From positions 3,043,397 through 3,065,119 of the forward strand of contig BFEA01000103.1 in NCBI GenBank assembly GCA_003427395.1: a stretch of 21,723 nucleotides of DNA, written 5' to 3'. A model generated the notes under the pieces. The model was not told the DNA's origin. It was given only the letters and a program-made list of their open reading frames with translations, and made no database searches. This stretch comes from Chara braunii. Its lineage: Eukaryota > Streptophyta > Charophyceae > Charales > Characeae. The first letter of the stretch is position 1. Each line of letters begins with the position of its first letter. A program made the position numbers and the translations under genes. Shown piece after piece: positions 8,821 to 17,785 of this stretch.

Positions 8821-10180
8821 CGCCTAAGAGTCTCTGGGTCCTTCCCTGACCACTCAGTCGCTAACTCTTCTAGGGCCTCAGACATATCTCTCGAACAGAG
8901 TGTTGGTGGGTCTGAATGTGTCTGCGGGGCGATACGTGGGTCACTAGCCTCGACCAATGTTTGAAGTGGGGAAGGCAACGTTACCACTTCAGCGCGAGTA
9001 AGAGCGACTAAAACTCCTGCTAGCCCGAGGTGTTTCCCTGTGAAATGCTCGCAGAAGCAGTGGCAGGGTTCGAAGATAGTCTCACCACCGTTGGAGTGAC
9101 TACCCTCGCTAGGACTTTCTTGCCTCGACACGTTCAGGGCGTGTGACCATAGTTGTCACAGTTCATACACGTACCCAGAGCAACTCGGTTCCTTTACACA
9201 TTATACTCTAAACCAAGTCTTACCCATGCGGGTGTTCCTTGGTCGCCCTGACCCGTAGACCGGCCTACCTTCTTCTTCCCGGTCCCTCTAGCCTTTTCTT
9301 TGATAGGAGCCACAACTCCCCCATCCGAAGTCTCGCTGGCCCCATCGTGCTCTGTCTCCTCCCCAAGGTCTGGAAAATCGTCAATTTCTGTTGCCTGACC
9401 ATCGTGGTCGACGAACATTAGTTGCCCTTTCTTCTTCCAGTCCTGGGGAGTCTCTTCTTCCTCTACCATCTCCCTGACTCTGATGCGCGGACCCCAGTTT
9501 TGCCTCTATATCTAATGCCTTCTTGCTGAAAGAAGCGAAGTTGTACTGTTCGACATAGGCCTCATCTACCAGCTTTGTCCTAACCTCTGAAGGTAGACAT
9601 CCGTGAGGAGTACCTGTTGGTCATAGCGCACACCAGGTACCACAAGCAGATGTTTTACGGTATCCGTGAGCTCACAAACATTCTTGTACCTTCTGGCACA
9701 AAGACTGTTGATTGCGTCTGTGGCTTTTTGAGCCCCTTGAGGGTCATGCCACCTATTGTACACGGACAGTACGAACTCTTCCAATGTCTGGGCTTGGATC
9801 CAGGCGTCGAAGTTCTAACCGTAGCCCTGTTGCTGCACTAGGTCATTCAACCAGCGAGTTGCTGACCCCTCTAGAAAGGAGGAAGCCACTACAACTTCTT
9901 GCTCCAACCTGGTAAGCTTGTGCCTCACATAGGTAGTCACCGTCCTCACCCAGGTATCCAAGTCCTCATCCTTCTTCCTGTCGCCAGAGAAGAGTTTAGG
10001 ACTCAGCAAGGGTATTTTGGACATCCACTGCATAGGCTGCATTGGCCCAGTCGATTGCTGCGATGGCTGCATAGCCACCGAAGCAGGTTGCTACACACTA
10101 ACTTGGGTCTGACTTGACAGTGGGCATATAGTAACCACCGCCGTCGATGGTACGCAACTAGCTTCGGTCGGCCTGGACAA
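8817..10180 (-). pseudogene. Element 2 Gag (capsid-like region and CCHC zinc knuckle)
   Basis: Gag forms the virus-like particle and binds the RNA. The capsid-like part is seen at 10078-9815 (LSPKLFSGDRKKDEDLDTWV, then ASSFLEGSATRWLND) and continues in the same frame across a stop to 9784-9566 (EEFVLSVYNRWHDPQGAQKA). An acidic linker follows at 9469-9194. A CX2CX4HX4C knuckle is encoded at 9128-9169 in the same frame: C-MN-C-DNYG-H-TP-stop-T-C, so its last loop contains a TGA at 9134-9136. After that another frame (9131-8817) stays open and overlaps the protease start by four bases (ATGA at 8817-8820). The true N-terminus is uncertain, since in-frame stops also lie just upstream of 10078. Confidence 0.75.
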
Positions 10181-11309
10181 AAACAGTCAGGTGGTTAGGT
10201 GTCAACCAATGTCAGATCCTACAGGGAATATTAATCTATTTTTAGATTACTCTCATACAGATTGCAATGCAGCAAAAAATATTCTACTCTATCTGCAACT
10301 GTCTGTCAGTTGTTAGTCAAGTCTGAAACAACTAAATAATCAAAAATAGAAATAATGCTCCTTGCAGAGATGTATGCAGTTGTTTATCTAATTAATGTCA
10401 TGCGAAACAATTGGAATCCAACTTTTTCCCTGTATCCCTCTCGAGTAATCAATTTATGTCAATGCCCTGAGCATTTGGTTCAACTGGTTGAGCAGCGTGT
10501 CTAAAGGTGTGCAATCCGGCCCACCTGTGTGCCCCAAGTCAACGCCGAACCTGCCAGCCCCTGCACATTATTTATCCTAGCATGCAACGAGCCTTACACT
10601 CGGTTTGATATGACTGATCATGAGGCATTTAAGGAGATCCCCCGTAACTCCTCAGGAATTATTTAACGTCGCAGACAAGACAACGATCCCAGCCAGAATC
10701 AACATCGAGTCCCCACCAGAAATATTTAAAGACGGTCTGGAAAGTGTCTCTTCAAAGGGCTTGCATGCCCTGCATGACCTCTATTGCGCAACAACAGAAC
10801 CAAGGACTTCCGACAAAGCATGCGTATACTAGTCCCAACGTGTTGGCATGGTGACCGTGGCCCGAGTGCTTCGTTCAGGGCCCTTCAGAGGCGTCGCCCG
10901 TCTCCCACCAGCTTGCTGCCTAGGAAGAATGTCGACTCTCAAGGTCGAGTGCTCGCAACACCGCACATTGAGACGACTCTCAAGACAAGACGCACTTCCT
11001 CACGGTAAGAAGTAATGAAGAGGGTAGATAAGGGAGGAAGCAACGGACCTCATAATGCTTCCCCCAACCACAACTTTCTCACCAGCAACCTGATGTGCAT
11101 TTATGATGATCGGTCTTTGCCTTGGCACAACTAACAGCAGAATGCAGTTCCACGTTGGCTTAAATGTCACATCAGCGAACTCTCATCATCCAGCGTACAC
11201 CCCTCATGTCACCACATAGCTTCAAGTTCCTGGCGCGCCCACACGAGCCTGGGCCGCCTTACGTCCAACGCCCAAGCCTTACCACCGCCCCACGCGTCAT
11301 ACGAAGCAC
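10181..11309. other. 1.1 kb without a recognised gene
   Basis: The left part (10200-10450) is A/T-rich and contains an imperfect foldback: CTATTTTTAGATTA at 10236-10249 faces TAATCAAAAATAG at 10337-10349, with an inner CAACTG-TCTGT-CAGTTG at 10296-10312. The rest (10450-11309) is of mixed composition. Open frames on the plus strand at 10620-10832 and 10784-11008 show no motif that I know. If the candidate LTR at 14300-14803 and LINE A are read as nested insertions, this stretch could be internal DNA of that LTR element, but nothing in it proves so. Confidence 0.6.
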
Positions 11310-11314
11310 CGAAC

Positions 11315-11345
<31 letters not shown>

Positions 11346-11349
<4 letters not shown>

Positions 11350-11758
11350 AACAGCTCTGTCTGGTGTTAGTGGTGCTGGTAAGAGCAGACACTACTAACA
11401 CCTTGCAGAGAAGCTCCATCTATTGGTGGGGAGCATCACCTGCTGGAAAATGGGTCCAGCCTCTCTAACGTCCCTGATACAGAGTAGTGCAAATGAATCA
11501 GAACAAGGAAAGCATTGGGCTTGCCAGCATTGATTACTCTGGATCACCAAAGGATTGACTAAGCAGTGTGCAGTAGGGCGCAAATTTCCCTGGAAGCCCA
11601 TCGATTTATTGACCCGGACCTGGGTACCAGTCATCCCAGTAGTGTCTCAGGTGGACCGGTCTAATGTGAAGAGCAAGCAGAGAGGTTGATTGGTTCCGCA
11701 CCCAGGGGGCGACTGGGGCAGACGGCCTGTATCTCCCTCTAGTCCATCCTGACTGGTC
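11346..11758 (-). other. LINE A 3' UTR with consecutive stem-loops
   Basis: About 410 bases between the ORF2 tail and the A tail. Three stem-loops lie close to the tail. I: GCTGGA/TCCAGC at 11442-11447 and 11455-11460. II: GCTCC/GGAGC at 11413-11417 and 11430-11434, enclosing ATCTATTGGTGG (plus strand). III: GGTGTTAGTGGTG 11363-11375 with CACTACTAACACC 11390-11402 (one G-T pair), extended by CTCTG 11355-11359 with CAGAG 11406-11410. Stem-loop II and the adjoining bases recur near the A tails of copies B and C. Some LINEs are known to have their RT recognise a 3'-end hairpin, so a recognition role is plausible but inferred. Confidence 0.75.
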
Positions 11759-12713
11759 TCACCTATGGCACTGTTGGGCGGGTTCCCCTACATCGCGACC
11801 ATACCAACTCAATTTGACCAGGGCGTTATTGGGTGGGGGGAATAGGTCTGAGAATTCAGAGTTAGGGGGGAGTGGGATATCAGTGGAGATTACAGTCCAC
11901 TCATGGAAAATCAATTGATAATTTTTTTGTGATGTGTCCAACCGATCTTTACTATCGCGTTGCCAACCATCCTATTGGACCCTTGCAATCCATCCACCGT
12001 GCTCCCCCCCCAACCAGTTTATGCAAAATTTTGTTAATCCCTGGATAATGTTTGATATTTTGGTGAAAGCTTTCGTAACATGTTTCGTCTTTTCCCACTG
12101 GGCTCTTATTATTGTTTCTATCATGTCCTTGATCATTTCCATCATCTCGCCACTTTCCACGTGGAAACCTTCCAGTACAAGAATACATATGCGACGCCAT
12201 ATGGCCCATAGAACAACCTCCCTCCCAATTCTGAATAAGTTGGCCGTAAGGGCCGAGATTTGCGTGGTCCAATATCCGGTCAGGAGGGCTCTCCATTCCC
12301 ACGACCAGTCCCTATCAGTGTGTAGTTGGTTCCAAATCCGAACCCATCCCCGCCAAACCAGGATAGAAGTTGGGCACTGTAGGAAGAGGTGTTATATTGT
12401 CTCATTTGCTTTTCGGGGGGGAAAACCCTCCAAGTAGGCCGAGCACCAAGGAAGGGCTAAGCCTTTTTGCTCTAGGTGAGTATGGTCGATGGGCCATGCA
12501 TTTGCTGGTAAACAATGATGGGCGATCTGTCATTGAAGGGAGGCAGTTTTGACCGGTTTAGATTTTGTCTCCTTAAACCACTTTATTGGTCTTAGGGCTT
12601 CTAGTGGAACATTTACCTATCTTGCCCAGCGATCCACTATATGGTCCCTCAGGTTGAGTTTAGCCCTGAGCATCCGGTAGGTTGCTTTCACGCCCAGTGT
12701 AAGAAGATAACGA
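11759..12713 (-). pseudogene. LINE A ORF2 C-terminus (zf-RVT-like domain plus conserved tail)
   Basis: A single frame runs from the DNA beside the hAT-like insertion to 11759, broken by stops. Landmarks: TLGVKATYRMLRAKLNLRDH, QIAHHCLPANAWPIDHTHLE, LALPWC, ANETI-stop-HLFLQCPTSILVWRG, NLFRIGREVVLWAIWRR and INWLGGEHGGWIARVQ. The WC ... HLFLQCP pattern is that of the zinc-binding zf-RVT domain at the end of many LINE ORF2 proteins. Beyond a TAG at 11972-11974 a further tail reads YQLIFHEWTVISTDIPLPPN and SEFSDLFPPPNNALVKLS, also conserved in copy B. The stop TGA at 12530-12532 stands where copy B has TGG, so at least that nonsense change is a G-to-A transition. Confidence 0.85.
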
Positions 12714-12721
12714 TATTTTGG
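12714..12721. repeat. Target-site duplication, left copy (TATTTTGG)
   Basis: Identical 8-mer to 13207-13214, directly abutting the left end of the hAT-like element. Confidence 0.75.
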
Positions 12722-13206
12722 CTATGTTACCAATGGTCCGGAGATCGGACGTCTCCCCGGACGTAAGGGACCCTCGTCGTCCGGATTTCCGGACGACGAC
12801 TTTTTGGCACTAAAAAAAATAAAAAATAAAAAAATGACAGTGTTGCACATGCCATAGAGACCCCCCATAAAAAAATTCAGAATTTTCTGGGCATTTGGTG
12901 ATAGGGTGCTATTTGGGGTGGGAGGGGGGGGGGTACGAGGGATTTTGGTGGGGATAGGAGGGGTATAGGTGGGAATTAGAATCTTTGAAGATTTTTATCT
13001 TTTTTTCTACTGGCTCAAATGAGCCAAAATTTTGGTGGCATACACCTTATGCAAGGTAGAAGCCACATGATGTTTTTCGTTTTTTTTTTTTTTTTTTTTT
13101 TTGCGCTAGGTCGGACATCCCCTATCCGGTCCGACGTCCGACCACACGTCCGGTCGGACATCCCGGACGGGCAGGGGGGTCCCGAACGTCCGATAAAACA
13201 ACCTAG
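12722..13206. mobile_element. 485-bp hAT-like non-autonomous DNA transposon inside LINE A
   Basis: The 8-mer TATTTTGG flanks it on both sides (12714-12721 and 13207-13214), and the neighbouring bases differ, so the duplication is exactly 8 bp, the length made by hAT-superfamily transposases. Ends: CTATGTT... on the left and, inverted, CTAGGTT... on the right (6 of 7 bases). When the insert and one 8-mer are left out, the LINE frame reads straight into TLGVKATY as in copy B, which confirms insertion into a LINE. Inside are short palindromes: TCGTCGTCCGG 12774-12784 with CCGGACGACGA 12789-12799; GTCGGAC with GTCCGAC near 13110-13131; CCAAAATTTTGG at 13024-13035. It also holds a G-rich tract (12915-12975) and 23 Ts (13080-13102). 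No transposase is encoded. Confidence 0.75.
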
Positions 13207-13214
13207 TATTTTGG
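13207..13214. repeat. Target-site duplication, right copy (TATTTTGG)
   Basis: Identical 8-mer to 12714-12721, directly abutting the right end of the hAT-like element. Confidence 0.75.
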
Positions 13215-13225
13215 GTTGTCACCCC

Positions 13226-14240
13226 TCATTGAGATCCTCCATCTCCACTCAGCAGGATCCATGGGGAGCTCCTGGATTGGTATTTCCGGCCTAAATGCCA
13301 CCCAGGAGTCCCCATCTTGTAAACTTCATCCGACACCCCCCTGATCAGTCGATTTAGGTGCGTCTGATAGAAAAAGGTTACCAACACCTCCCCTGTTCTA
13401 ACAATGAGTGTTTCCCCCACCCGAGTAGCATCCCCTCTTAATGTCACCCAGTCCCCTTCCACCACTGTTGGCCTCCTTCGAAGAGTCCTCACCCATACGA
13501 GGGGGAGGGCAAAGAGAATCTGGTCCAACCTCTCCTCTATTTTTTGGCAGTGGGAGAGTTTCTCCCTTAGTTGATCCTCTGAGACCCAGTCCTCCCTGGT
13601 TTTGTCCCACAAATCTCCAATCCTCCTGACCCCGTTCCTCACCGATTCGTTCCATGGACGCGACTCGAACTAAGAAAGACTCACCCCTGTTGATCTGTAA
13701 TCTATCGGTTCCCAAACAGGGGTTGACGGGCCACTTCCTCCCACCTTTCAGGGAATGGTCTATCTGGGAGTGGGAGCGTCCTCCAATCCTTGATTAGCTT
13801 GAAGCCTTGGACCAAAAGTCATCTTTTCGCAGGTCCAACCGAGCTGCAGCCTAATCTGAATGTGGTTGGGGCCGAGTGGGGGGTTTGGGGATTGCCCAGA
13901 AAACATAATCTATTCAAGGGATTGGGTGCACGGATGGAGAGGCTTCAGGTGCCAGTCTCGACAATTGCTCCAAGGCCAAGGGTTCCCAGGTAAGCTCGGG
14001 GGTGCAAATAAGCCTCTTCAGCCATTGGAGAGTGAGGGCGATCATTTGGGTGGTCGGGTCAAGTATGCCTAGTCCCCCTTGTGTCCTTGGCTGCACCACA
14101 GCATCCCAAGCTACCCTACTGATGGTATTATGAGCGTCGCGGTTGCACCTCCATAAAAAGGCTGCCACTTGTTGTTTCAAAGTTTTCGAAGCTGCTCTGG
14201 TCAAGGGCCAGATTGTTGATTTATACCAGAGTGCCGCCAA
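13226..14240 (-). pseudogene. LINE A ORF2, region after the reverse transcriptase
   Basis: The first stretch (14240-13914) reads KTLKQQVAAFLWRCNRD, then ISRVAWDAVVQPRTQGGLGI, which matches the segment that follows the RT in plant-type LINE ORF2 proteins (typically 'FLW ... VAWDxVxxPKxxGGLGI'). It goes on to EPLALEQLSRLAPE, the counterpart of APLTLEHLARL in copy B. After one or two frame changes the frame at 13642-13226 reads NGVRRIGDLWDKTREDWVSE, then LVWVRTLRRRPTVVEGDWV, aligning with GVIIIGDIWNQERRDRKTAE and LSWYRKLRKGPSLKEGDLV in copy B. The hAT-like element follows at 13206. The function of this segment is RT-associated; the protein is broken by frameshifts. Confidence 0.85.
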
Positions 14241-14284
14241 AACGAACAGCTATTGCGAAGAACCAATGAGCGCAGTTCGCACCA

Positions 14285-14296
14285 GCTCCGATACCA
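14285..14296 (-). promoter_or_regulatory. Primer-binding site, initiator-Met tRNA type
   Basis: On the minus strand the bases read TGGTATCGGAGC, one mismatch from TGGTATCAGAGC, the site complementary to the 3' end of plant initiator methionine tRNA used by many LTR retrotransposons. It lies three bases inside the end of the candidate LTR at 14300. Only ~45 bases of internal DNA follow before LINE A begins. Confidence 0.6.
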
Positions 14297-14299
14297 AAT

Positions 14300-14803
14300 T
14301 GCAAGGAAAATGAGCAATAGTGAGATGACAAGATATAGATTGCACAATCACATTGAAAGCCAGATCGTATCACAGTGTTCAGAAAGCAATATTGCACCAA
14401 TATGACACCAATGGAGAATCGTAGCACTGAAAACCAATGTCAATGAGAGTTCGCTCTCACCACCACCAACATATGTATCCAGTCCCTATCTCCCTACTTG
14501 CCGCTCGACGCCCAACCTATTCCCTACATAGCTACTACTAGCCTACTAATTGACAATGCAACTGTTGACGTCAACAACCTCCAAAGTACTTGAAGATGTC
14601 GCCCATGCAGACCATCGCCAATATCAGGTATGTGCCCTCACATCATCATCATCATCATCCTTCTTTCTCTCTTCCTCGTCTTATTCCCCACGTTTTCCCT
14701 TTGTACACTCGAAGACCACCCCTGCGCCTCACTGTAGTCCAAGCCCAACCAGCTATGGAGGCTGGGCTATGGCGCAGCCCTCAGCAACGCCCTGCTCCTT
14801 GCA
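14300..14803 (-). mobile_element. Candidate LTR (504 bp), 5' LTR of a minus-strand element
   Basis: The boundary next to the primer-binding site is good: minus-strand LTR end ...CCTTGCA, spacer ATT, then the site. The far boundary is inferred from an inverted copy of the end: TGCAAGGA at 14300-14307 and TCCTTGCA at 14796-14803, giving a TG...CA element of ordinary LTR length. It includes a CAT microsatellite (14642-14659). No second LTR and no target duplication could be found, so the outer end is tentative. No coding sequence is recognised in it; a run of six histidine codons in one frame is just the CAT repeat. Confidence 0.4.
14642..14659. repeat. (CAT)6 microsatellite
   Basis: Six perfect CAT triplets, giving a histidine run in one frame without other signs of a gene. 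Confidence 0.9.
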
Positions 14804-14890
14804 CGACCGCACGCGCTCGCACCTCGCCTCTCAGCAACAGTTGCAGCCCATGAGCATAAGCTCCAGCAGCGCTACCGCCAGCATGCGAGT

Positions 14891-15249
14891 GCCTGAATGA
14901 GGCTCCAGGCCATGAGCTCTTTCCTATATGGAAAAAGTATGCATGCCTTCGCAGCCTGACTGGTCTAAGCTTGGGCCTAGAAGCTTTCGGTTGGCCCCGG
15001 GATGTTGCGCCTCTGGTGCAGCTACTAGGCCTCATTTAGTTGGGCCTCCCAACTGTCTGTGTATGAGGCTGCGAAACTAGCCCAGGGCGTGCACTTTCGG
15101 AAAAGCCTAGAAGGCCGTGGAATTTCCTTGCTGCTCGGCCTGTGTTTCCTCAACCAATTGGCGCGATGAAACTGTTTGGACCCCAAATACGAATTTGACA
15201 GCCTAGGGTCTCTCGTGATTTGTTAGGCCCGCCTTCACTTAGGGCGGGC
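14891..15249. repeat. Stretch with closely spaced short perfect hairpins
   Basis: In 360 bases I find GCCT-GAATG-AGGC (14891-14903), TTTCC-TATAT-GGAAA (14920-14934), AAGCTT-GGGCCTAG-AAGCTT (14967-14986), AGTTGGG-CCT-CCCAACT (15038-15054), GCCT-AGA-AGGC (15105-15115) and GCCCGCC-N9-GGCGGGC (15227-15249). Several loops contain GCCTAGAAG or GGGCCT, similar to the loops of the array at 18937-19083. No gene is recognised; it could be part of a degenerate LTR or non-coding element. Confidence 0.55.
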
Positions 15250-15255
15250 ACATTT

Positions 15256-16948
15256 GCAACAGGGGCCCCTTTGACCCTAGAGCACCTGGCACGCCTAGCN
15301 CCCCCNNCCCCCCCCGGAGTACACCCTNTGACATGGTTAGAGGATCGCTATTGGACGATCCCAAGAAAATGGNCGAACAAGGAAGGGAACCCGNACGGGG
15401 CCATGGACCAATTTTGACCCTCATTGTTGAGGATCTGGCGACGACTCCCCCCCACGGAAAGGCAACCTCCAGACCGGTGGGAGGAGGTTTTCCGCCAACC
15501 CCTCTTTGGGAACCGCTGGCTCACAGACAGGCAAGGTCAAGTGATGAACAAGGGGTAATCATAATAGGAGACATATGGAACCAGGAGCGAAGAGACCGGA
15601 AAACAGCAGAGGAACTACGCCCCACACTAAAACATTGTCACCATGTCACACAAAATCTGGAAAAACTCATAGAGAGGATACCACTCTCGTGGTATAGAAA
15701 GTTGAGAAAAGGCCCCTCGCTGAAGGAAGGAGACTTGGTCGGGCTCATAGGAGATCCTGGACATCTAGGGAGAGTACATTGGATAAGGTCCCAGGATGCA
15801 CTAGTAGAAAGATATGCACTCAGTCGATCAGGATCTCTGCAGGGCAGTCGGGATCCTTCCATCTCGATAGACAAGACAAAAGTCTTCCGGGTACGAGTCC
15901 AGGGCGAGGGAGAGGAAGCTCGAACCTTTCAGTCGTCCACTTGAATACAAGAATTGCCCTTAGACCCAGAGGAGTGGGAGTGGAAATCAGCGGGGCGAAG
16001 GACAGGCCCCACAAAGAAGATCAACCTACATAAATTGACTGTCAAATCTACGTACAATATGCTCAGACCCAAGAGACCGTTGAGGGATATGATAAATGAT
16101 AGATGGGTAAAACACCTAAGTGTGGACCGCTCACTTCTCACACCAATCTTCTGGTTCCAAGAACGAAAAGCAAAACCAACAAAAATCACCTCATTACAAT
16201 GGCAGATAGCCCATCGCTGCCTCCCTACTATGAGCTGGCTGATTGATCATACAAATCTGGAACAGAAAGGACAGGCCCTACCCTGGTGCCTGCGATGGTT
16301 GCAAGCCTTTCTGACAAGTAAGTGAGCAGAAGCCATCGAGTATGTCTTCATGCAATGCCCCACGACGAAACTGACGTGGCGCTGGTGGGATAGGATATGG
16401 AGAAAGATGGTCCTTGACCTGTCATGGTCATGGTCATGGAGGGCCATTCTCACAGGTTTCTGGCCACAGGCCCAGGAGGCATCCGATTTTGTGGAGAACA
16501 TGTTTAAATTGGGGCGAAGAGCAATCGTATGGGGACTTTGGTGGCAACGATGCTTCCTGGCAATAGAAGGGGTGAGGGTAGAAGGGCAGAAGTAACTGAA
16601 CAGATCCAACAACAAACAAATATAGAGATAATGAGAAGATGGCGGGAGTTGAAACCCCAATTGGACCTCTTTCAGACACACACAGACATGAAGCGAGCAC
16701 TCTCCTCCTTCTGCAAAGCCTGGTTAGGAGGAGACAGGGGAGGATGAATAGCGAAAGTGGAATGGGCCCATGGGGGGGGGGGATAAGGATGAAGGGCAAC
16801 CGGGGGAGATAGCGGAATGCAAGGACTGTCGCTTGATTTTTAACGACTGCACAACTATAGAGCCCACCTTCCCAATGCGCCCCCCATCAGACTTCCCGGA
16901 CCCCTTCCCTCCACATCCGCTCGCCCTGGTTGAGGCAAGGACGGACTG
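15256..16948 (+). pseudogene. LINE B ORF2 C-terminal half
   Basis: Segments in order: APLTLEHLARL (15274 onward); GVIIIGDIWNQERRDRKTAE; LSWYRKLRKGPSLKEGDLV; after a TGA near 15942, in the same frame, LPLDPEEWEWKS, KLTVKSTYNMLRPKRPLRD, ITSLQWQIAHRCLPTMSWLI and ALPWC. After a TGA at 16323-16325, still in frame, come EYVFMQCPTTKLTWRWWDRI, MFKLGRRAIVWGLWWQRC and CKAWLGGDRGG. The WC ... FMQCP pattern marks the zf-RVT-like domain. TGA at 16745-16747 stands where copy A has TGG. The frame goes on through a run of Gs (frameshift) to a tail CRLIFNDCTTIEPTFP and SDFPDPFPPHPLALVEARTD, ending at TGA 16946-16948. Non-functional: RT core absent, several stops and frameshifts. Confidence 0.85.
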
Positions 16949-17489
16949 ATCCCCTCCTTTTTTTTCACTTCTTTCCTTTTTCCTTTTTCTCACTCGCACT
17001 TCTTTTTTCTTTCCCCCCCCCTTTTTTTTTTCTCCTTTTTTCATCATTTTTTCTTCGTTTTTCCCGGGACGTCTACCCTCTCTCCTCAAAAGGAGTAAAG
17101 GCCAAGCCTTTCTGAGTCAAATAGTACCTTTGTAACAGTCACCTTCCTTATTTTTCTCAAATGGTACCTTGTAACAGTCACCTTCCTCATTTGCCCTGTT
17201 TTCTGAGCTTTCCCGGCCTCCGGCGCCCCTCCGAAGACGGGGCACCACTCTAGAGACACGCATGACAATACTTCAATGAAGGAACAGGACAGAACTCTCG
17301 GAAGATCAGCTGCACAGTTAACCCTCCGGCTTGCCAGAGCAGTCAATGCTGACAGCCAAAACCTTACTCTTTCCTTACTCTTTCCTGACATTCTTCTCAA
17401 TGCGCAAAAGGGACGCTGGACCCGTTTTCCAGCAGGTGAGGCTCCCCACCAATAGATTGGAGCAATGTTAAAAAAAAAAAAAAAAAAAA
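16949..17489 (+). other. LINE B 3' UTR: pyrimidine-rich tract, tandem duplication, two stem-loops, A tail
   Basis: Bases 16949-17065 are almost entirely pyrimidine. A ~41-bp unit is duplicated (17116-17155 and 17157-17192, both with GTAACAGTCACCTTCCT). Near the end lie stem-loop I, GCTGGA 17415-17420 with TCCAGC 17428-17433, and stem-loop II, GCTCC 17441-17445 with GGAGC 17459-17463. The same two are next to the tail of copy A. Copy B lacks stem-loop III; the A run starts seven bases after II. Confidence 0.75.
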
Positions 17490-17785
17490 GGTCTGCCGAG
17501 GACCCAGATCCTCGCACAAATAACGGGAAATTGAGAAAGGAAATCAAAATTTTTAAGAAAAGATATTCTGGATTTTCAACAACGAAAGTTCGAATTTTCT
17601 GAAGAAAAACGAAAACGGAAATTTCAGGTGCTTCACTATTGTGATTTTCCACAACAGAAGTAGCGGGAAAACAAAATCCAAGAAAAGAAAAAATTCGATA
17701 ATCGGCAGTGAGGTCAAAATCGTGATTTTGAGGGCTAACTAGTGTGCTCTAATCAATCAATCAAGACTAATCAGCTACCTAGTCC
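17490..17785. other. A/T-rich stretch with no recognised feature
   Basis: Between the LINE B tail and the primer-binding site region. No coding motif was seen. If the LTR at 17842-19111 is real, this would be leader DNA of that element, interrupted on its left by LINE B. Confidence 0.5.

Larger units (their letters stand above)
6291..10180 (-). mobile_element. Ty3-type LTR retrotransposon remnant, element 2 (gag-PR-RT-RH-IN)
   Basis: A second Ty3-order element on the same strand, of a lineage distinct from element 1: its protease, RT, RNase H and integrase motifs differ in wording throughout. Gag is readable from about 10180 leftwards, then protease 8820-8500, RT 8454-7800, RNase H 7800-7181 and integrase 7170-6291. 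The protease-to-integrase part keeps a single frame until about 6720, with scattered stops. No LTR or primer-binding site was recognised to the right of gag. The left side is lost at the junction with element 1. It lacks the RT catalytic core and the integrase glutamate, so it is non-functional. Confidence 0.9.
11318..14241 (-). mobile_element. LINE (non-LTR retrotransposon) copy A, 5'-truncated, with A tail
   Basis: Minus-strand non-LTR element. Its A tail appears as 28 Ts at 11318-11345. Upstream of the tail come a structured 3' UTR (11346-11758), an ORF2 C-terminal region (11759-14240) and a 5' truncation. It shares its protein, UTR and tail layout with copy B on the opposite strand. Possible target duplication: CGAACAAC at 11310-11317 beside the tail and CGAACAGC at 14243-14250 beside the 5' end (7 of 8 bases). 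Copy A is split by a 485-bp hAT-like insertion with its own 8-bp duplication. The RT active site itself is not present, because the truncation lies downstream of it. Confidence 0.85.
15256..17489 (+). mobile_element. LINE copy B, 5'-truncated, with A tail
   Basis: Plus-strand copy of the same LINE family as copy A, in head-to-head arrangement with it. ORF2 remains run from about 15256 to 16948, followed by a long pyrimidine-rich 3' UTR and 20 As at 17470-17489. Protein-level resemblance to copy A is clear along its whole length, but many positions differ, so the copies are old or belong to different subfamilies. Ns lie at 15300, 15306-15307, 15328, 15373 and 15394. The 5' edge is the first point where copy A and B can be matched (APLTLEHLARL). 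No target duplication was recognised. Confidence 0.85.

Noticed and set aside
11319-11660. Independent SINE with A tail
   Set aside because: The same sequence lies at the 3' end of LINE copies A and B, and no pol III promoter boxes are visible in it, so it is best read as the LINE 3' UTR.
14550-15035. Small protein genes on either strand
   Set aside because: The open frames arise from a CAT repeat and GC-rich DNA; no motif, no supporting start context, and they lie within a candidate LTR.
16949-17065. Pyrimidine tract as a polypurine tract of an LTR element
   Set aside because: It is far too long and sits directly after the LINE B ORF2 tail with the LINE 3' stem-loops downstream, so it belongs to the LINE UTR.
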